This document shows positions 1-5,288 of a stretch of DNA of 8,380 nt, piece after piece; the stretch's first letter is position 1; each line of letters starts with the position of its first letter. Position numbers and translations under genes: made by a program. The notes below the pieces were generated by a model that was not told where the DNA came from, ran no database searches, and saw only the letters and a list, made by a program, of their open reading frames with translations. Source of the stretch: Chitinophagales bacterium (lineage in GTDB: Bacteria; Bacteroidota; Bacteroidia; Chitinophagales; Saprospiraceae); assembly GCA_013297575.1 (NCBI GenBank), contig JAAFHO010000219.1:1-8380 (forward strand). Reading direction: 5' to 3'.

Positions 1-1
1 A

Positions 2-1306
2 ACCGATCCTAAACAAGGAGTCGCCCAAATAACCACGCAAATTATGCGCTACCACGGCACCTTTATTATAGACATGGCTGCCATACGTAATACTGTGCGG
101 GATACCACTCACGGCGCGATAACCACCTTCATTTACGTGTGTCGTTTGCAGTACATTCAAAAAATTGGATTCTACCGTTTGTATATAACGGTCTTGGCCA
201 TATACCCATTGCAAAAACAAATGTTCTGAAAAGGAAGCCCAACCTTCATTCAGCCACATATCTTCGGCGGTAGAGCAAGTGGCCAAATCGCCCCACCAAT
301 GGTGACTCAATTCGTGTGCCATCAGCGTTTCGCTGTTTACTGTACCATCCACGGCACTGCGCATATAAGCAATATTGGTGGCGTGCTCCATCGCTCCTGA
401 ATTGAAAGGCACAATCGAATAACCTACTTTATCCCAACGGTATGGCCCATACCAATGCTCGAATGCGGTAACGGCTTCAGGCAGGTGAAGGAAAGAACCT
501 TTTAATTTATTGGTATCGGCGGCTGGTACGGCAATTTGAACAGGAATAGGATTCAATTCTCCAGGTACAGTACGCTCATACGAGACAAATGGCCCAACCG
601 CCACACAGGCAAGGTAAGAAGGAATGGGATCATCTATCGTCCATGTACGAACCCGTTTATTATTGGACAATACGGCATCGCCTTCCAACACACCGTTACA
701 AAAAGCATATTTGTCAGTTGGTGTGGTAATATTCATAATAAACCTACAACGTTCTACAAAATTATCAAAGCAAGGAAACCATGCCCGACCATAATTATGC
801 GGATCTGCATCAAAACCGACGCCTAAATTATACGCGAACCCGCTTTGCCAATAAAAACCACCCCAATTAGAAGCGTCAATCTGTGGTTTGCCAGCATAAA
901 CGATGCGTACATTATAATTTTGGCCTTGATTAAGTGGTGTACTAAACTGAATATCAATAACTTGTGTGTTGTATGACCAACTGATATTTTGGCCATTGAC
1001 CAGCACACTATCTACCGTCAATTTTAATAAATCTAATCGCAGAGCCTTCACTCCCGTTACTTTTGGTACAAAATCAACAGTAGCAACACTCTTAATACGC
1101 GAATTTGCAAAATCTGTAATATCCAAATCCAATCGTGTTGTAATAATATCAATCGAATCGCTTCGTGTATCATAAGGTGCAATCAGAGCACTTGGCATGG
1201 TATTATAATGCGCGCACCAAGCCCCGTTTTGCATCATTTTTTGCGCAGATAATTGCAAACCGCTATTACCGCAAATAAGGAGAAATAAATATATTATTTT
1301 TTTCAT
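2..1306 (-). CDS. Secreted M1-family zinc metallopeptidase (aminopeptidase N-like), 3' end cut by window edge
   Basis: Zinc-dependent exopeptidase of family M1, expected to cleave N-terminal residues of peptides outside the cytoplasm. 435 codons are visible from the ATG, open to the left edge. Residues 1-22 form a signal peptide (MKK, hydrophobic core, ending LSAQ). The N-terminal beta domain contains YGRAWFPCFDN, a typical M1 substrate-domain motif. The exopeptidase loop reads GAMEH (304-308) instead of the classical GAMEN. The zinc site is HELSH (H331, H335; catalytic E332) with the third ligand E354 after an 18-residue spacer, in NEGWASF. Y413 in VYNKG fits the catalytic tyrosine. The gene starts one base after the stop of the upstream membrane protein gene (TAAcATG), so co-transcription and translational coupling are likely. 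A C-terminal secretion tail of the type IX kind would be common in this phylum but lies outside the window. The family call is firm; substrate specificity is unknown. Confidence 0.95.
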   Translation of the reverse strand, partial: MKKIIYLFLLICGNSGLQLSAQKMMQNGAWCAHYNTMPSALIAPYDTRSDSIDIITTRLDLDITDFANSRIKSVATVDFVPKVTGVKALRLDLLKLTVDSVLVNGQNISWSYNTQVIDIQFSTPLNQGQNYNVRIVYAGKPQIDASNWGGFYWQSGFAYNLGVGFDADPHNYGRAWFPCFDNFVERCRFIMNITTPTDKYAFCNGVLEGDAVLSNNKRVRTWTIDDPIPSYLACVAVGPFVSYERTVPGELNPIPVQIAVPAADTNKLKGSFLHLPEAVTAFEHWYGPYRWDKVGYSIVPFNSGAMEHATNIAYMRSAVDGTVNSETLMAHELSHHWWGDLATCSTAEDMWLNEGWASFSEHLFLQWVYGQDRYIQTVESNFLNVLQTTHVNEGGYRAVSGIPHSITYGSHVYNKGAVVAHNLRGYLGDSLFRIG

Positions 1307-1307
1307 G

Positions 1308-1778
1308 TTATAAAAATAAATTGCTACCACCCATATAAAAGACAAACATAAGCAATAGGATATACAAAATAAGTACTACCCCATATAACCTAAAATGATT
1401 GCGCAAATTACGCCAAGCCTTTTCAAAAATAATTTGATCGTTACCTCGAATGGCTTTTTGAATTAAGTTTGCAAATTTCAAGTGGTAAAAATGGATAAAA
1501 AAAAGCGCAACCATAATAACAATGAGGCAAAATACCAAACCGATGAGAAACGTTTTATTATATATAAGATAAGTATTACCCATCTGTACAGATTCATCAC
1601 TCATTCGTACATATCGAGCAACTAAACTAGCGGCAATTAATAAATAAATTAATTGTATAAAAACGCCAATAAATCCAATAATGCTAAAAAAAGTAGCCCA
1701 AGAAGCAATCTGCTTCCAGTTTTTTTTCATCATTGGAGATACCCTAACTGGCTCTAAATTATATTCAAAATTGTCCAT
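1308..1778 (-). CDS. Small three-helix membrane protein, DUF5362-like (copy 1)
   Basis: Protein of 156 residues with unknown function. Three hydrophobic segments, about 28-55, 77-99 and 132-150, indicate an inner-membrane protein. Between helices 2 and 3 is a basic amphipathic stretch (KFANLIQKAIRGND, then WRNLRNHFRLYG). The pattern of W-x-x-IA-x-WATF leading into helix 1, and a FA...KAI...D...LRNHFRLYG block before helix 3, resembles DUF5362 proteins of Bacteroidota as I remember them; this is recall, not a search. It is paralogous to the protein encoded at 2334-2792, with the same length class, the same helix order and a shared IA-x-W-[AS]-TF motif. It lies one base upstream of the M1 peptidase gene and probably shares its transcript. 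Start: ATG at 1778 preceded by an A/T-rich leader; no clear TAnnTTTG box was found just upstream. Confidence 0.8.
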   Translation of the reverse strand: MDNFEYNLEPVRVSPMMKKNWKQIASWATFFSIIGFIGVFIQLIYLLIAASLVARYVRMSDESVQMGNTYLIYNKTFLIGLVFCLIVIMVALFFIHFYHLKFANLIQKAIRGNDQIIFEKAWRNLRNHFRLYGVVLILYILLLMFVFYMGGSNLFL

Positions 1779-1809
1779 TTTCTATTTATTTACGTTAAAA
1801 AATTGATCT

Positions 1810-1935
1810 AAGTAGGTCGAGTTAAATAATCGAAACTTCTTGAGTCAACAATTTCCTATTTAAAAAAAGGAAATGTCGATTATTGGGGGCGAACTAATTA
1901 TTTGCGGGTTAGTTCCAATACTTTGCTTAATAATG
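1810..1935. repeat. Stem-loop repeat, copy A (with a small internal hairpin insertion)
   Basis: First of two direct copies of a repeat that runs from AAGTAG to CTTAATAATG. Its core (1823-1893) aligns almost gap-free with 2231-2302 at roughly 80% by eye. The core is a stem-loop whose arms begin AAATAATCGA and end TCGATTATT; in this copy the inner part of the stem has decayed. Compared with copy B it carries about 29 extra bases after 1893, which include the small inverted repeat GAACTAA/TTAGTTC (1891-1897 and 1909-1915). It begins about 30 bp upstream of the start codon of the leftward gene at 1778. Confidence 0.75.
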
Positions 1936-1941
1936 CTCTAA

Positions 1942-1950
1942 ATTGACGAC
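1942..1950. repeat. 9-bp direct repeat ATTGACGAC, left copy (candidate target-site duplication)
   Basis: ATTGACGAC occurs here and again, identically, at 2183-2191. The two copies directly abut the ends of the palindromic element at 1951-2182. The distance from each copy to the conserved inner TAACCACG core is the same, 12 bases, on both sides, which favours a true insertion boundary over a chance match. Confidence 0.6.
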
Positions 1951-2182
1951 TCACCGATAACCTAACCACGAAGTGCTTGAACTTGAATAGCCCTGAATTT
2001 CATTCAGGGTTCAATGTGTAAGTGTATGTTTCGCAACCCTGAAAGGGGTTGAACTAAATGAAACACCCATAATACGTTGATATTCAACTACTTTGTAGTT
2101 GTTAAATATTACCGCATGCTCAATCCCGAATTTCATTCGGGGCTATCCAAGTTCAACCACTCCGTGGTTAGTTCATCGCTAC
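1951..2182. mobile_element. MITE/REPIN-like palindromic element made of six small hairpins
   Basis: Non-coding 232-bp element bounded by exact 9-bp direct repeats. Its two ends (1951-1982 and 2151-2182) are inverted repeats matching at 25 of 32 positions, best in the core TAACCACGnAGTGnTTGAAC. The inverted similarity continues inward through TTGnATAGCCCnGAAT, so the element is two inverted copies of a three-hairpin unit. Left half hairpins: CCAC-GAA-GTG (weak), CCCTGAAT-TTC-ATTCAGGG, and AACCC-TGAAAG-GGGTT. Right half hairpins: CAACTAC-TTT-GTAGTTG, CCCGAAT-TTC-ATTCGGG and AACCAC-TCC-GTGGTT. Short hairpins followed by TTGAAC resemble REP-type repeats, which are usually moved by REP-associated tyrosine transposases; a 9-bp duplication instead suggests a DDE-type transposase. 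No transposase is encoded here. It sits in the gap between two paralogous leftward genes. Confidence 0.7.
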
Positions 2183-2191
2183 ATTGACGAC
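2183..2191. repeat. 9-bp direct repeat ATTGACGAC, right copy (candidate target-site duplication)
   Basis: Exact second copy of the 9-mer at 1942-1950, directly abutting the right end of the palindromic element. Bases outside the 9-mer differ between the two sites (AA versus AC before, T versus A after), so the match is confined to nine bases, as a target-site duplication would be. Confidence 0.6.
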
Positions 2192-2217
2192 ATTAAAATT
2201 CAAGTCACTCTGGCATT

Positions 2218-2315
2218 AAGTAGTTCTGACTAAATAATCGACACTTATTGAATCTACAATCACTTATTTGCAAAAAAAGAAGTGTCGATTATTTGAGGCG
2301 AATTACTTAATAATG
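2218..2315. repeat. Stem-loop repeat, copy B
   Basis: Second direct copy of the repeat at 1810-1935 and the better preserved one. It holds a perfect 15-bp inverted repeat, AAATAATCGACACTT (2232-2246) and AAGTGTCGATTATTT (2280-2294), separated by a loop of about 33 bases. The loop is too long, and the stem too AT-rich and without a U-tract, for a standard intrinsic terminator. It ends with CTTAATAATG, as copy A does, about 19 bases before the stop codon of the gene read leftward from 2792. A role in RNA 3'-end protection, or as a mobile-element remnant, is possible but not shown. Confidence 0.75.
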
Positions 2316-2333
2316 GCATTATCCAGTCTATGA

Positions 2334-2792
2334 TTAATAGCTATACCTCGGATTAAGTGCATTATAAAACAAAAAGCCCATCAATCCTAAGATAAATACG
2401 ATACATAAAATGGTCAGTATCCCCGTAAATCGATACAACAAAAACTGATATTTGAAAGCATGTTCAATTTCGTGCGTTTCGGATCTGCTGAGTCCGTAGC
2501 GTATTTTGCTACCCATTTGCCAATAATAAAACCCGCAAATCGTGACCAAAGTAATGATGACAGAGAAAATAATTCCCGGCTGTGCACCTACGCCTAGGTA
2601 ATCTTGGCTGGCCAACATAAAGGCTAAAATGATCGTAAAAACAATGAAAAAAAGCAGAAAACCCAAGAATGTGCTCCATCCTGCTATTTCAAACCAGTAT
2701 TTTATCACCGAGTCCGATACTTCCAATTGCTCATGATCCGTGTGTATATTGATATCCGCATCGAGGGGATGATCGTTTTTAAATTCATCCAT
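2334..2792 (-). CDS. Small three-helix membrane protein, DUF5362-like (copy 2)
   Basis: Protein of 152 residues with unknown function. An acidic, hydrophilic N-terminus (about 1-30, rich in D, E and H) precedes hydrophobic segments at about 40-60, 72-92 and 121-145. The entry to helix 1 reads YWFEIAGWSTF, matching the WKQIASWATF of the neighbouring gene, and a charged block containing a YRFTG motif before helix 3 aligns with HFRLYG there. It is therefore a diverged paralogue of the gene at 1308-1778. Both are leftward and are separated by the repeat island. Start: ATG at 2792, with only about 93 bases to the divergent gene at 2886. A near-consensus -7 box (AATATTTG on the minus strand, about 2808-2815) lies just upstream, without a convincing -33 TTG. 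The DUF5362 assignment is weaker here than for the paralogue. Confidence 0.75.
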   Translation of the reverse strand: MDEFKNDHPLDADINIHTDHEQLEVSDSVIKYWFEIAGWSTFLGFLLFFIVFTIILAFMLASQDYLGVGAQPGIIFSVIITLVTICGFYYWQMGSKIRYGLSRSETHEIEHAFKYQFLLYRFTGILTILCIVFILGLMGFLFYNALNPRYSY

Positions 2793-2817
2793 AAATTTTT
2801 ATTTGCGGCAAATATTC

Positions 2818-2848
2818 AAAAAAAAATGGGATAATTCCATTTTTTTTT
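2818..2848. repeat. Perfect 12-bp A-tract/T-tract palindrome between divergent genes
   Basis: AAAAAAAAATGG (2818-2829) and CCATTTTTTTTT (2837-2848) are perfect inverted arms around the 7-base spacer GATAATT. It is centred in the 93-bp gap between the divergent genes starting at 2792 and 2886. The A/T tracts could act as UP-like curved DNA for both promoters, as a symmetric operator, or, when transcribed, as a weak AT-rich hairpin. The symmetry is plain; the function is inference. Confidence 0.5.
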
Positions 2849-2885
2849 AAAACCTTAGCGGCTTAAATCTTAAATTTTATTAAAA

Positions 2886-3845
2886 ATGGAATTACCAACT
2901 CAACTACAGGAAGCAATTGATCGTCCAAAAACCTTCCCTTTATTACAATTTGTGTCTAAGGCATTTGAAGTCACCAACCGAAGGGTATGGCAGTTTGTAC
3001 TGGCTTCTTTTGTATTTTTTATTTTGTTTATTGCAGCCTATATTGTTTTGATTCTAATTGGCCTTCTACTTGCTTTTTCAGGATTTAGTGGCTTGTCTTT
3101 AGAACCTAATAATGCACCTTCACCAATGATGGTCCTGTCCATATTTGCGTTTATTTTCTTTATTTTGATCGCAATTTGGGCACTACTCGTGCCAATTCCG
3201 GCAGGTTATGCACATGCTGCTCAATTGAGTGACCAAGGGAAAGAAGTAACACTAGGCGATTTTTTCGAAGGTTATAGGGTACGGTGGAAAGGATTATTAG
3301 CGACTTCTGCGTTAGTTACACTATTATCAATTGTATGTTTATTGCCCAATTTTGCCATAATAGGCGGTGCGTATTATGAAATGGTGGCACAACAAATGAT
3401 GGGCGAAATGGCCGATCCGACCAGATTATTTGCAACAATTGGCATTTCTTACTTTTTCTTTTTACTTCTTTTTGCTGCCTTTTCAGCGTTGTATATGTGG
3501 TCTTATTTGGTCACTTGGTTTTATGGCATAACTGGCTGGAACGCGATGGAGGCTAGTCGTAAACTTATGGGTTGGAATTTTTTATGGGTGCTATTATTTA
3601 ATATTTCGCTAGGCATTACAATGTTTATAGCAGTTGGTGTTTTAACCTTACTCTTTAGCATCTTAGGTAGTGCACTTACGGCTTTATTGCTATTTTTCTT
3701 ATATTTCTTTTTTCTTTTTTACTTGACGCCTTGTTACTTAAACTTTATTTACGCCTCTTTCGCTCATACCGTTCGGCTCAATGAAGAAACGGAAGCCGCA
3801 CAAGAAGACAGGATCATTGATCACTTTATGCCCGATAACGAATAA
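2886..3845 (+). CDS. Six-helix integral membrane protein of unknown function (DUF975-like architecture)
   Basis: Protein of 319 residues. Hydrophobic segments at about 38-66, 82-105, 136-162, 183-212, 231-256 and 258-285 predict six transmembrane helices, with a polar N-terminus (1-35) and an acidic C-terminal tail (298-319). A basic loop (GYRVRWKG, 129-136) and the stretch NAMEASRKLMGWNFLWVLLF (219-238) recall proteins annotated as DUF975 or as glycerophosphodiester-phosphodiesterase membrane domains, where an amphipathic 'A..S..LM' helix precedes a transmembrane segment. No catalytic motif is visible. It starts with ATG after an AT-rich leader and its stop codon directly abuts the start of the acetyltransferase gene (TAAATG), so the two are probably translated from one message. 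The membrane location is clear; a role in transport or envelope upkeep would be a guess. Confidence 0.8.
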   Translation: MELPTQLQEAIDRPKTFPLLQFVSKAFEVTNRRVWQFVLASFVFFILFIAAYIVLILIGLLLAFSGFSGLSLEPNNAPSPMMVLSIFAFIFFILIAIWALLVPIPAGYAHAAQLSDQGKEVTLGDFFEGYRVRWKGLLATSALVTLLSIVCLLPNFAIIGGAYYEMVAQQMMGEMADPTRLFATIGISYFFFLLLFAAFSALYMWSYLVTWFYGITGWNAMEASRKLMGWNFLWVLLFNISLGITMFIAVGVLTLLFSILGSALTALLLFFLYFFFLFYLTPCYLNFIYASFAHTVRLNEETEAAQEDRIIDHFMPDNE

Positions 3846-4283
3846 ATGACAGATTATCAAATACTTAGAATAGAATTTGGCACACCCGAATACGACGAAG
3901 CCGTTGCGCTTAGGTATGATATATTGCGTAAACCACTAGGCATGCAATACAATCCAGAGGACTTAGCAAAAGAATACGACCAATACCATTTGGCCTATTA
4001 CGATCGCTCGGGACGGATGGTTGGCTACCTTAATTTAACGCCAATTTCTGATCATGAAGTAAAAATGCGGCAGGTAGCTGTTGCAGCAGATGTTCAAGGA
4101 AAAGGCATAGGTTCTACCTTAGTTGCTGCTTCTGAAGCGTTTGCGACAGAACATGGTTTCCAAAAAATAACCTTGCATGCGCGCGAAACAGCCGTACATT
4201 TCTATGAACGTATCGGATACCAAACTATCGGCGAAAGATTTGAAGAAGTTGGTATTCCTCATTTTAAAATGGAAAAATCGTGA
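3846..4283 (+). CDS. GNAT-family N-acetyltransferase
   Basis: Single-domain acetyl-CoA-dependent acetyltransferase of 145 residues, the usual size for GNAT. The N-terminal LRYDILRKPLGM (22-33) is typical of small Bacteroidota GNATs. Motif A is RQVAVAADVQGKGIGSTLV (75-93), with the pyrophosphate-binding Q84-G-K-G-I-G89. Motif B follows as HARETAVHFYERIGY (111-125), where the tyrosine in FYERIGY is the usual general-acid candidate. The C-terminus GIPHFKMEK (137-144) completes the fold. The substrate cannot be told from sequence. It begins immediately after the stop of the six-helix membrane protein gene with no spacer, so expression probably depends on re-initiation. No terminator follows directly; a gene remnant lies downstream. 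Confidence 0.9.
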   Translation: MTDYQILRIEFGTPEYDEAVALRYDILRKPLGMQYNPEDLAKEYDQYHLAYYDRSGRMVGYLNLTPISDHEVKMRQVAVAADVQGKGIGSTLVAASEAFATEHGFQKITLHARETAVHFYERIGYQTIGERFEEVGIPHFKMEKS

Positions 4284-4316
4284 TTGAAAAATGGAGGGGC
4301 GTGTCCTATAATTTGA

Positions 4317-4569
4317 TTCGTCCCAATTGTGGTCAAGTTTATTAGTGAAGTAGCCGCTGCACAAGGTATGGTTACCCCAAAAACGACACGATTTGGCTTT
4401 TTGCCGAAGTTTCCAAAAACTTATATTCGCCAATTAAAGCAAGCCAAGCCAAGCCGGTATCATTACAGTAAAAGATCTTGATGCGAATGGTTTGCCTTAC
4501 TTGCTGGACGAAAATAAAAACAACTTGATGGATATTGACGAGTTAGAATTGGAGGCCTCCAATCATTAA
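4317..4569 (+). pseudogene. Frameshifted, 5'-truncated gene remnant, family not recognised
   Basis: Protein-like reading continues across two frames. Frame 1 (4317-4481), opened only by an upstream TGA at 4314, reads VVKFISEVAAAQGMVTP, then RFGFLPKFPKTYIRQLKQAK. It ends at TGA 4479-4481 after a nonsense-like tail. A second frame takes over at about 4456 and reads GIITVKDLDANGLPYLLDEN and on to TAA at 4567-4569. The switch falls on three tandem CAAGC units (4440-4454). Restoring one more 5-base unit would fuse the frames as ...RQLKQAKPSQAGIITVKD..., so slipped-strand loss of a unit is the simplest explanation; a sequencing error is the alternative. No start codon with a proper 5' domain is present, so the N-terminus is also lost. 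The C-terminal DENKNNLMDIDE fits an EF-hand-type calcium loop pattern (acidic or amide residues at positions 1, 3, 5, 9, 12). I cannot name the family. Confidence 0.6.
4440..4454 (+). repeat. Three tandem CAAGC pentanucleotides at the pseudogene frame break
   Basis: CAAGC repeats three times exactly at 4440-4444, 4445-4449 and 4450-4454, followed by another C. Pentanucleotide gain or loss changes reading frame, and the break between the two coding frames of the remnant maps here. The copy number is small, so active phase variation is not supported by this sequence alone. Confidence 0.7.
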
Positions 4570-4667
4570 AACAAGATAAATCCACGTAAAAAAACATAAA
4601 ACGAACAGGTCGAATTGCTAATGGCCGACATTTTTACAATGAGTGAATTTTTTTTCAAACAGTATTG

Positions 4668-4675
4668 TACCTTTG
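4668..4675 (+). promoter_or_regulatory. Promoter -7 box TACCTTTG (Bacteroidota type), upstream promoter P1
   Basis: TACCTTTG matches the Bacteroidota -7 consensus TAnnTTTG exactly. No TTG was found at the usual -33 spacing, only a T-run at about 4648-4655. The predicted transcription start is near 4681-4683, about 35 bases before the terminator stem at 4717. Confidence 0.5.
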
Positions 4676-4681
4676 CTCCTA

Positions 4682-4755
4682 CTTGGAATTAATTTCCCAT
4701 AGTTTGTTTTGTTTTTAAAAGCTCTTGCCAGCGTGGCAAGGGCTTTTATTTTTTT
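4682..4755 (+). ncRNA. Candidate short RNA of about 74 nt between P1 and the terminator
   Basis: A consensus -7 box (4668-4675) is followed within about 80 bases by a strong intrinsic terminator (4717-4755), and no open reading frame of note lies between them. This would yield a transcript of about 74 nt whose 3' half is the terminator stem-loop and whose 5' half is unstructured and U-rich. It matches no RNA family I recognise. The alternative is a leader of the downstream operon, terminated early with occasional read-through. Confidence 0.35.
4717..4755 (+). terminator. Strong intrinsic terminator
   Basis: The left arm AAAAGCTCTTGCCA (4717-4730) pairs with TGGCAAGGGCTTTT (4734-4747) over 14 positions, with a single T-G wobble and a 3-base loop GCG. 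An A and seven T residues follow (4748-4755). It lies about 150 bases after the pseudogene and directly before the second promoter, whose -33 TTG overlaps its T-tract. It shields the downstream operon from upstream transcription. Confidence 0.85.
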
Positions 4756-4784
4756 GCCAATACCGGAGTAATCCCGTAATTTTG
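4754..4784 (+). promoter_or_regulatory. Complete Bacteroidota-type promoter P2 for the 4836-6178 operon
   Basis: TTG at 4754-4756, a 20-base spacer, then TAATTTTG at 4777-4784, fitting TTG-N(about 19-21)-TAnnTTTG. The expected start near 4791 gives a leader of about 45 bases before the ATG at 4836. The leader shows no Shine-Dalgarno sequence, only A/T-rich and CA-rich sequence, as is usual in this phylum. Confidence 0.75.
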
Positions 4785-4835
4785 CAGCGGCGGCTTTAGA
4801 ATTTTTTATTAGCCCATTTTACAACACATTCAACC

Positions 4836-5288
4836 ATGCACACAAAATTAATTGCTTTTTCCATATTTACTATGACTACTTTGCTCTCCTTTACTTTTGC
4901 GGAAGGAATTACAAAATTGTCGTGGAAAACAATGCAAAATATCAAATTTGAAAAGAAATATTATAAGGAAATTGACGGAGAAATGCAGGCTCCCGTCTTC
5001 ACCGATGAATTAAAAAAACTCGATAAAACGATCGTCCAAGTAGAAGGTTATGTGGTTCCTGTGGATGAAAAAGGTCGTTATGTAGCGCTATCTGCCAATC
5101 CTTATGCTTCGTGTTTTTTTTGTGGCAAAGCGGGACCGGCCTCTGTGATGACGATCAGGTTTAAAAAGAAAAATACTACCTTCAAAACCGATGATTATAT
5201 CCATTTTAAAGGTAAATTAGAGTTAAACTACAGCGATATCAACGAGTTTTATTATATCCTGAACGACGCGGAAGAAATCGAGGAATGA
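4836..5288 (+). CDS. Secreted protein of unknown function with a CFFCG motif
   Basis: Protein of 150 residues with a signal peptide at about 1-23 (MHTK, hydrophobic core LIAFSIFTMTTLLSFTFA). The mature part is predicted to be periplasmic. After a lysine-rich segment it carries a beta-rich block, VQVEGYVVPVDEKGRYVALS (67-86), then NPYASCFFCGKAGPASVM (88-105), in which C93 and C96 form a CxxC pair. It ends with FKGKLELNYSDINEFYYILND, a strand-rich stretch. The layout recalls small Bacteroidota proteins with an OB-like fold distantly similar to DUF3299; that is from memory. The CxxC could bind a metal or form a disulfide. It is the first gene after promoter P2, and its TGA overlaps the ATG of the kinase gene by four bases (ATGA), so the two are translationally coupled although their products should work in different compartments. 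Confidence 0.8.
   Translation: MHTKLIAFSIFTMTTLLSFTFAEGITKLSWKTMQNIKFEKKYYKEIDGEMQAPVFTDELKKLDKTIVQVEGYVVPVDEKGRYVALSANPYASCFFCGKAGPASVMTIRFKKKNTTFKTDDYIHFKGKLELNYSDINEFYYILNDAEEIEE

Noticed and set aside
536..1175. Rightward open frames at 536-826 and 966-1175
   Set aside because: They lie antisense to the intact M1 peptidase gene and have no recognisable protein character.
1951..2182. Spaced hairpins as a CRISPR array
   Set aside because: The units are not identical direct repeats with even spacers; they differ in sequence and are mirrored around the centre.
2232..2294. The 15-bp inverted repeat of copy B as a terminator for the leftward gene at 2334-2792
   Set aside because: The loop of about 33 bases, the AT-rich stem and the lack of a U-tract do not fit an intrinsic terminator, and the direct copy A argues for a dispersed repeat.
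4119..4433. Leftward open frame of 104 codons
   Set aside because: It is antisense to the acetyltransferase gene and the remnant, with no family features.
4609..4634. GTCG/CGAC inverted repeat followed by T residues as a terminator for the gene remnant
   Set aside because: Only four paired bases and a long loop; a far stronger terminator lies at 4717-4755.
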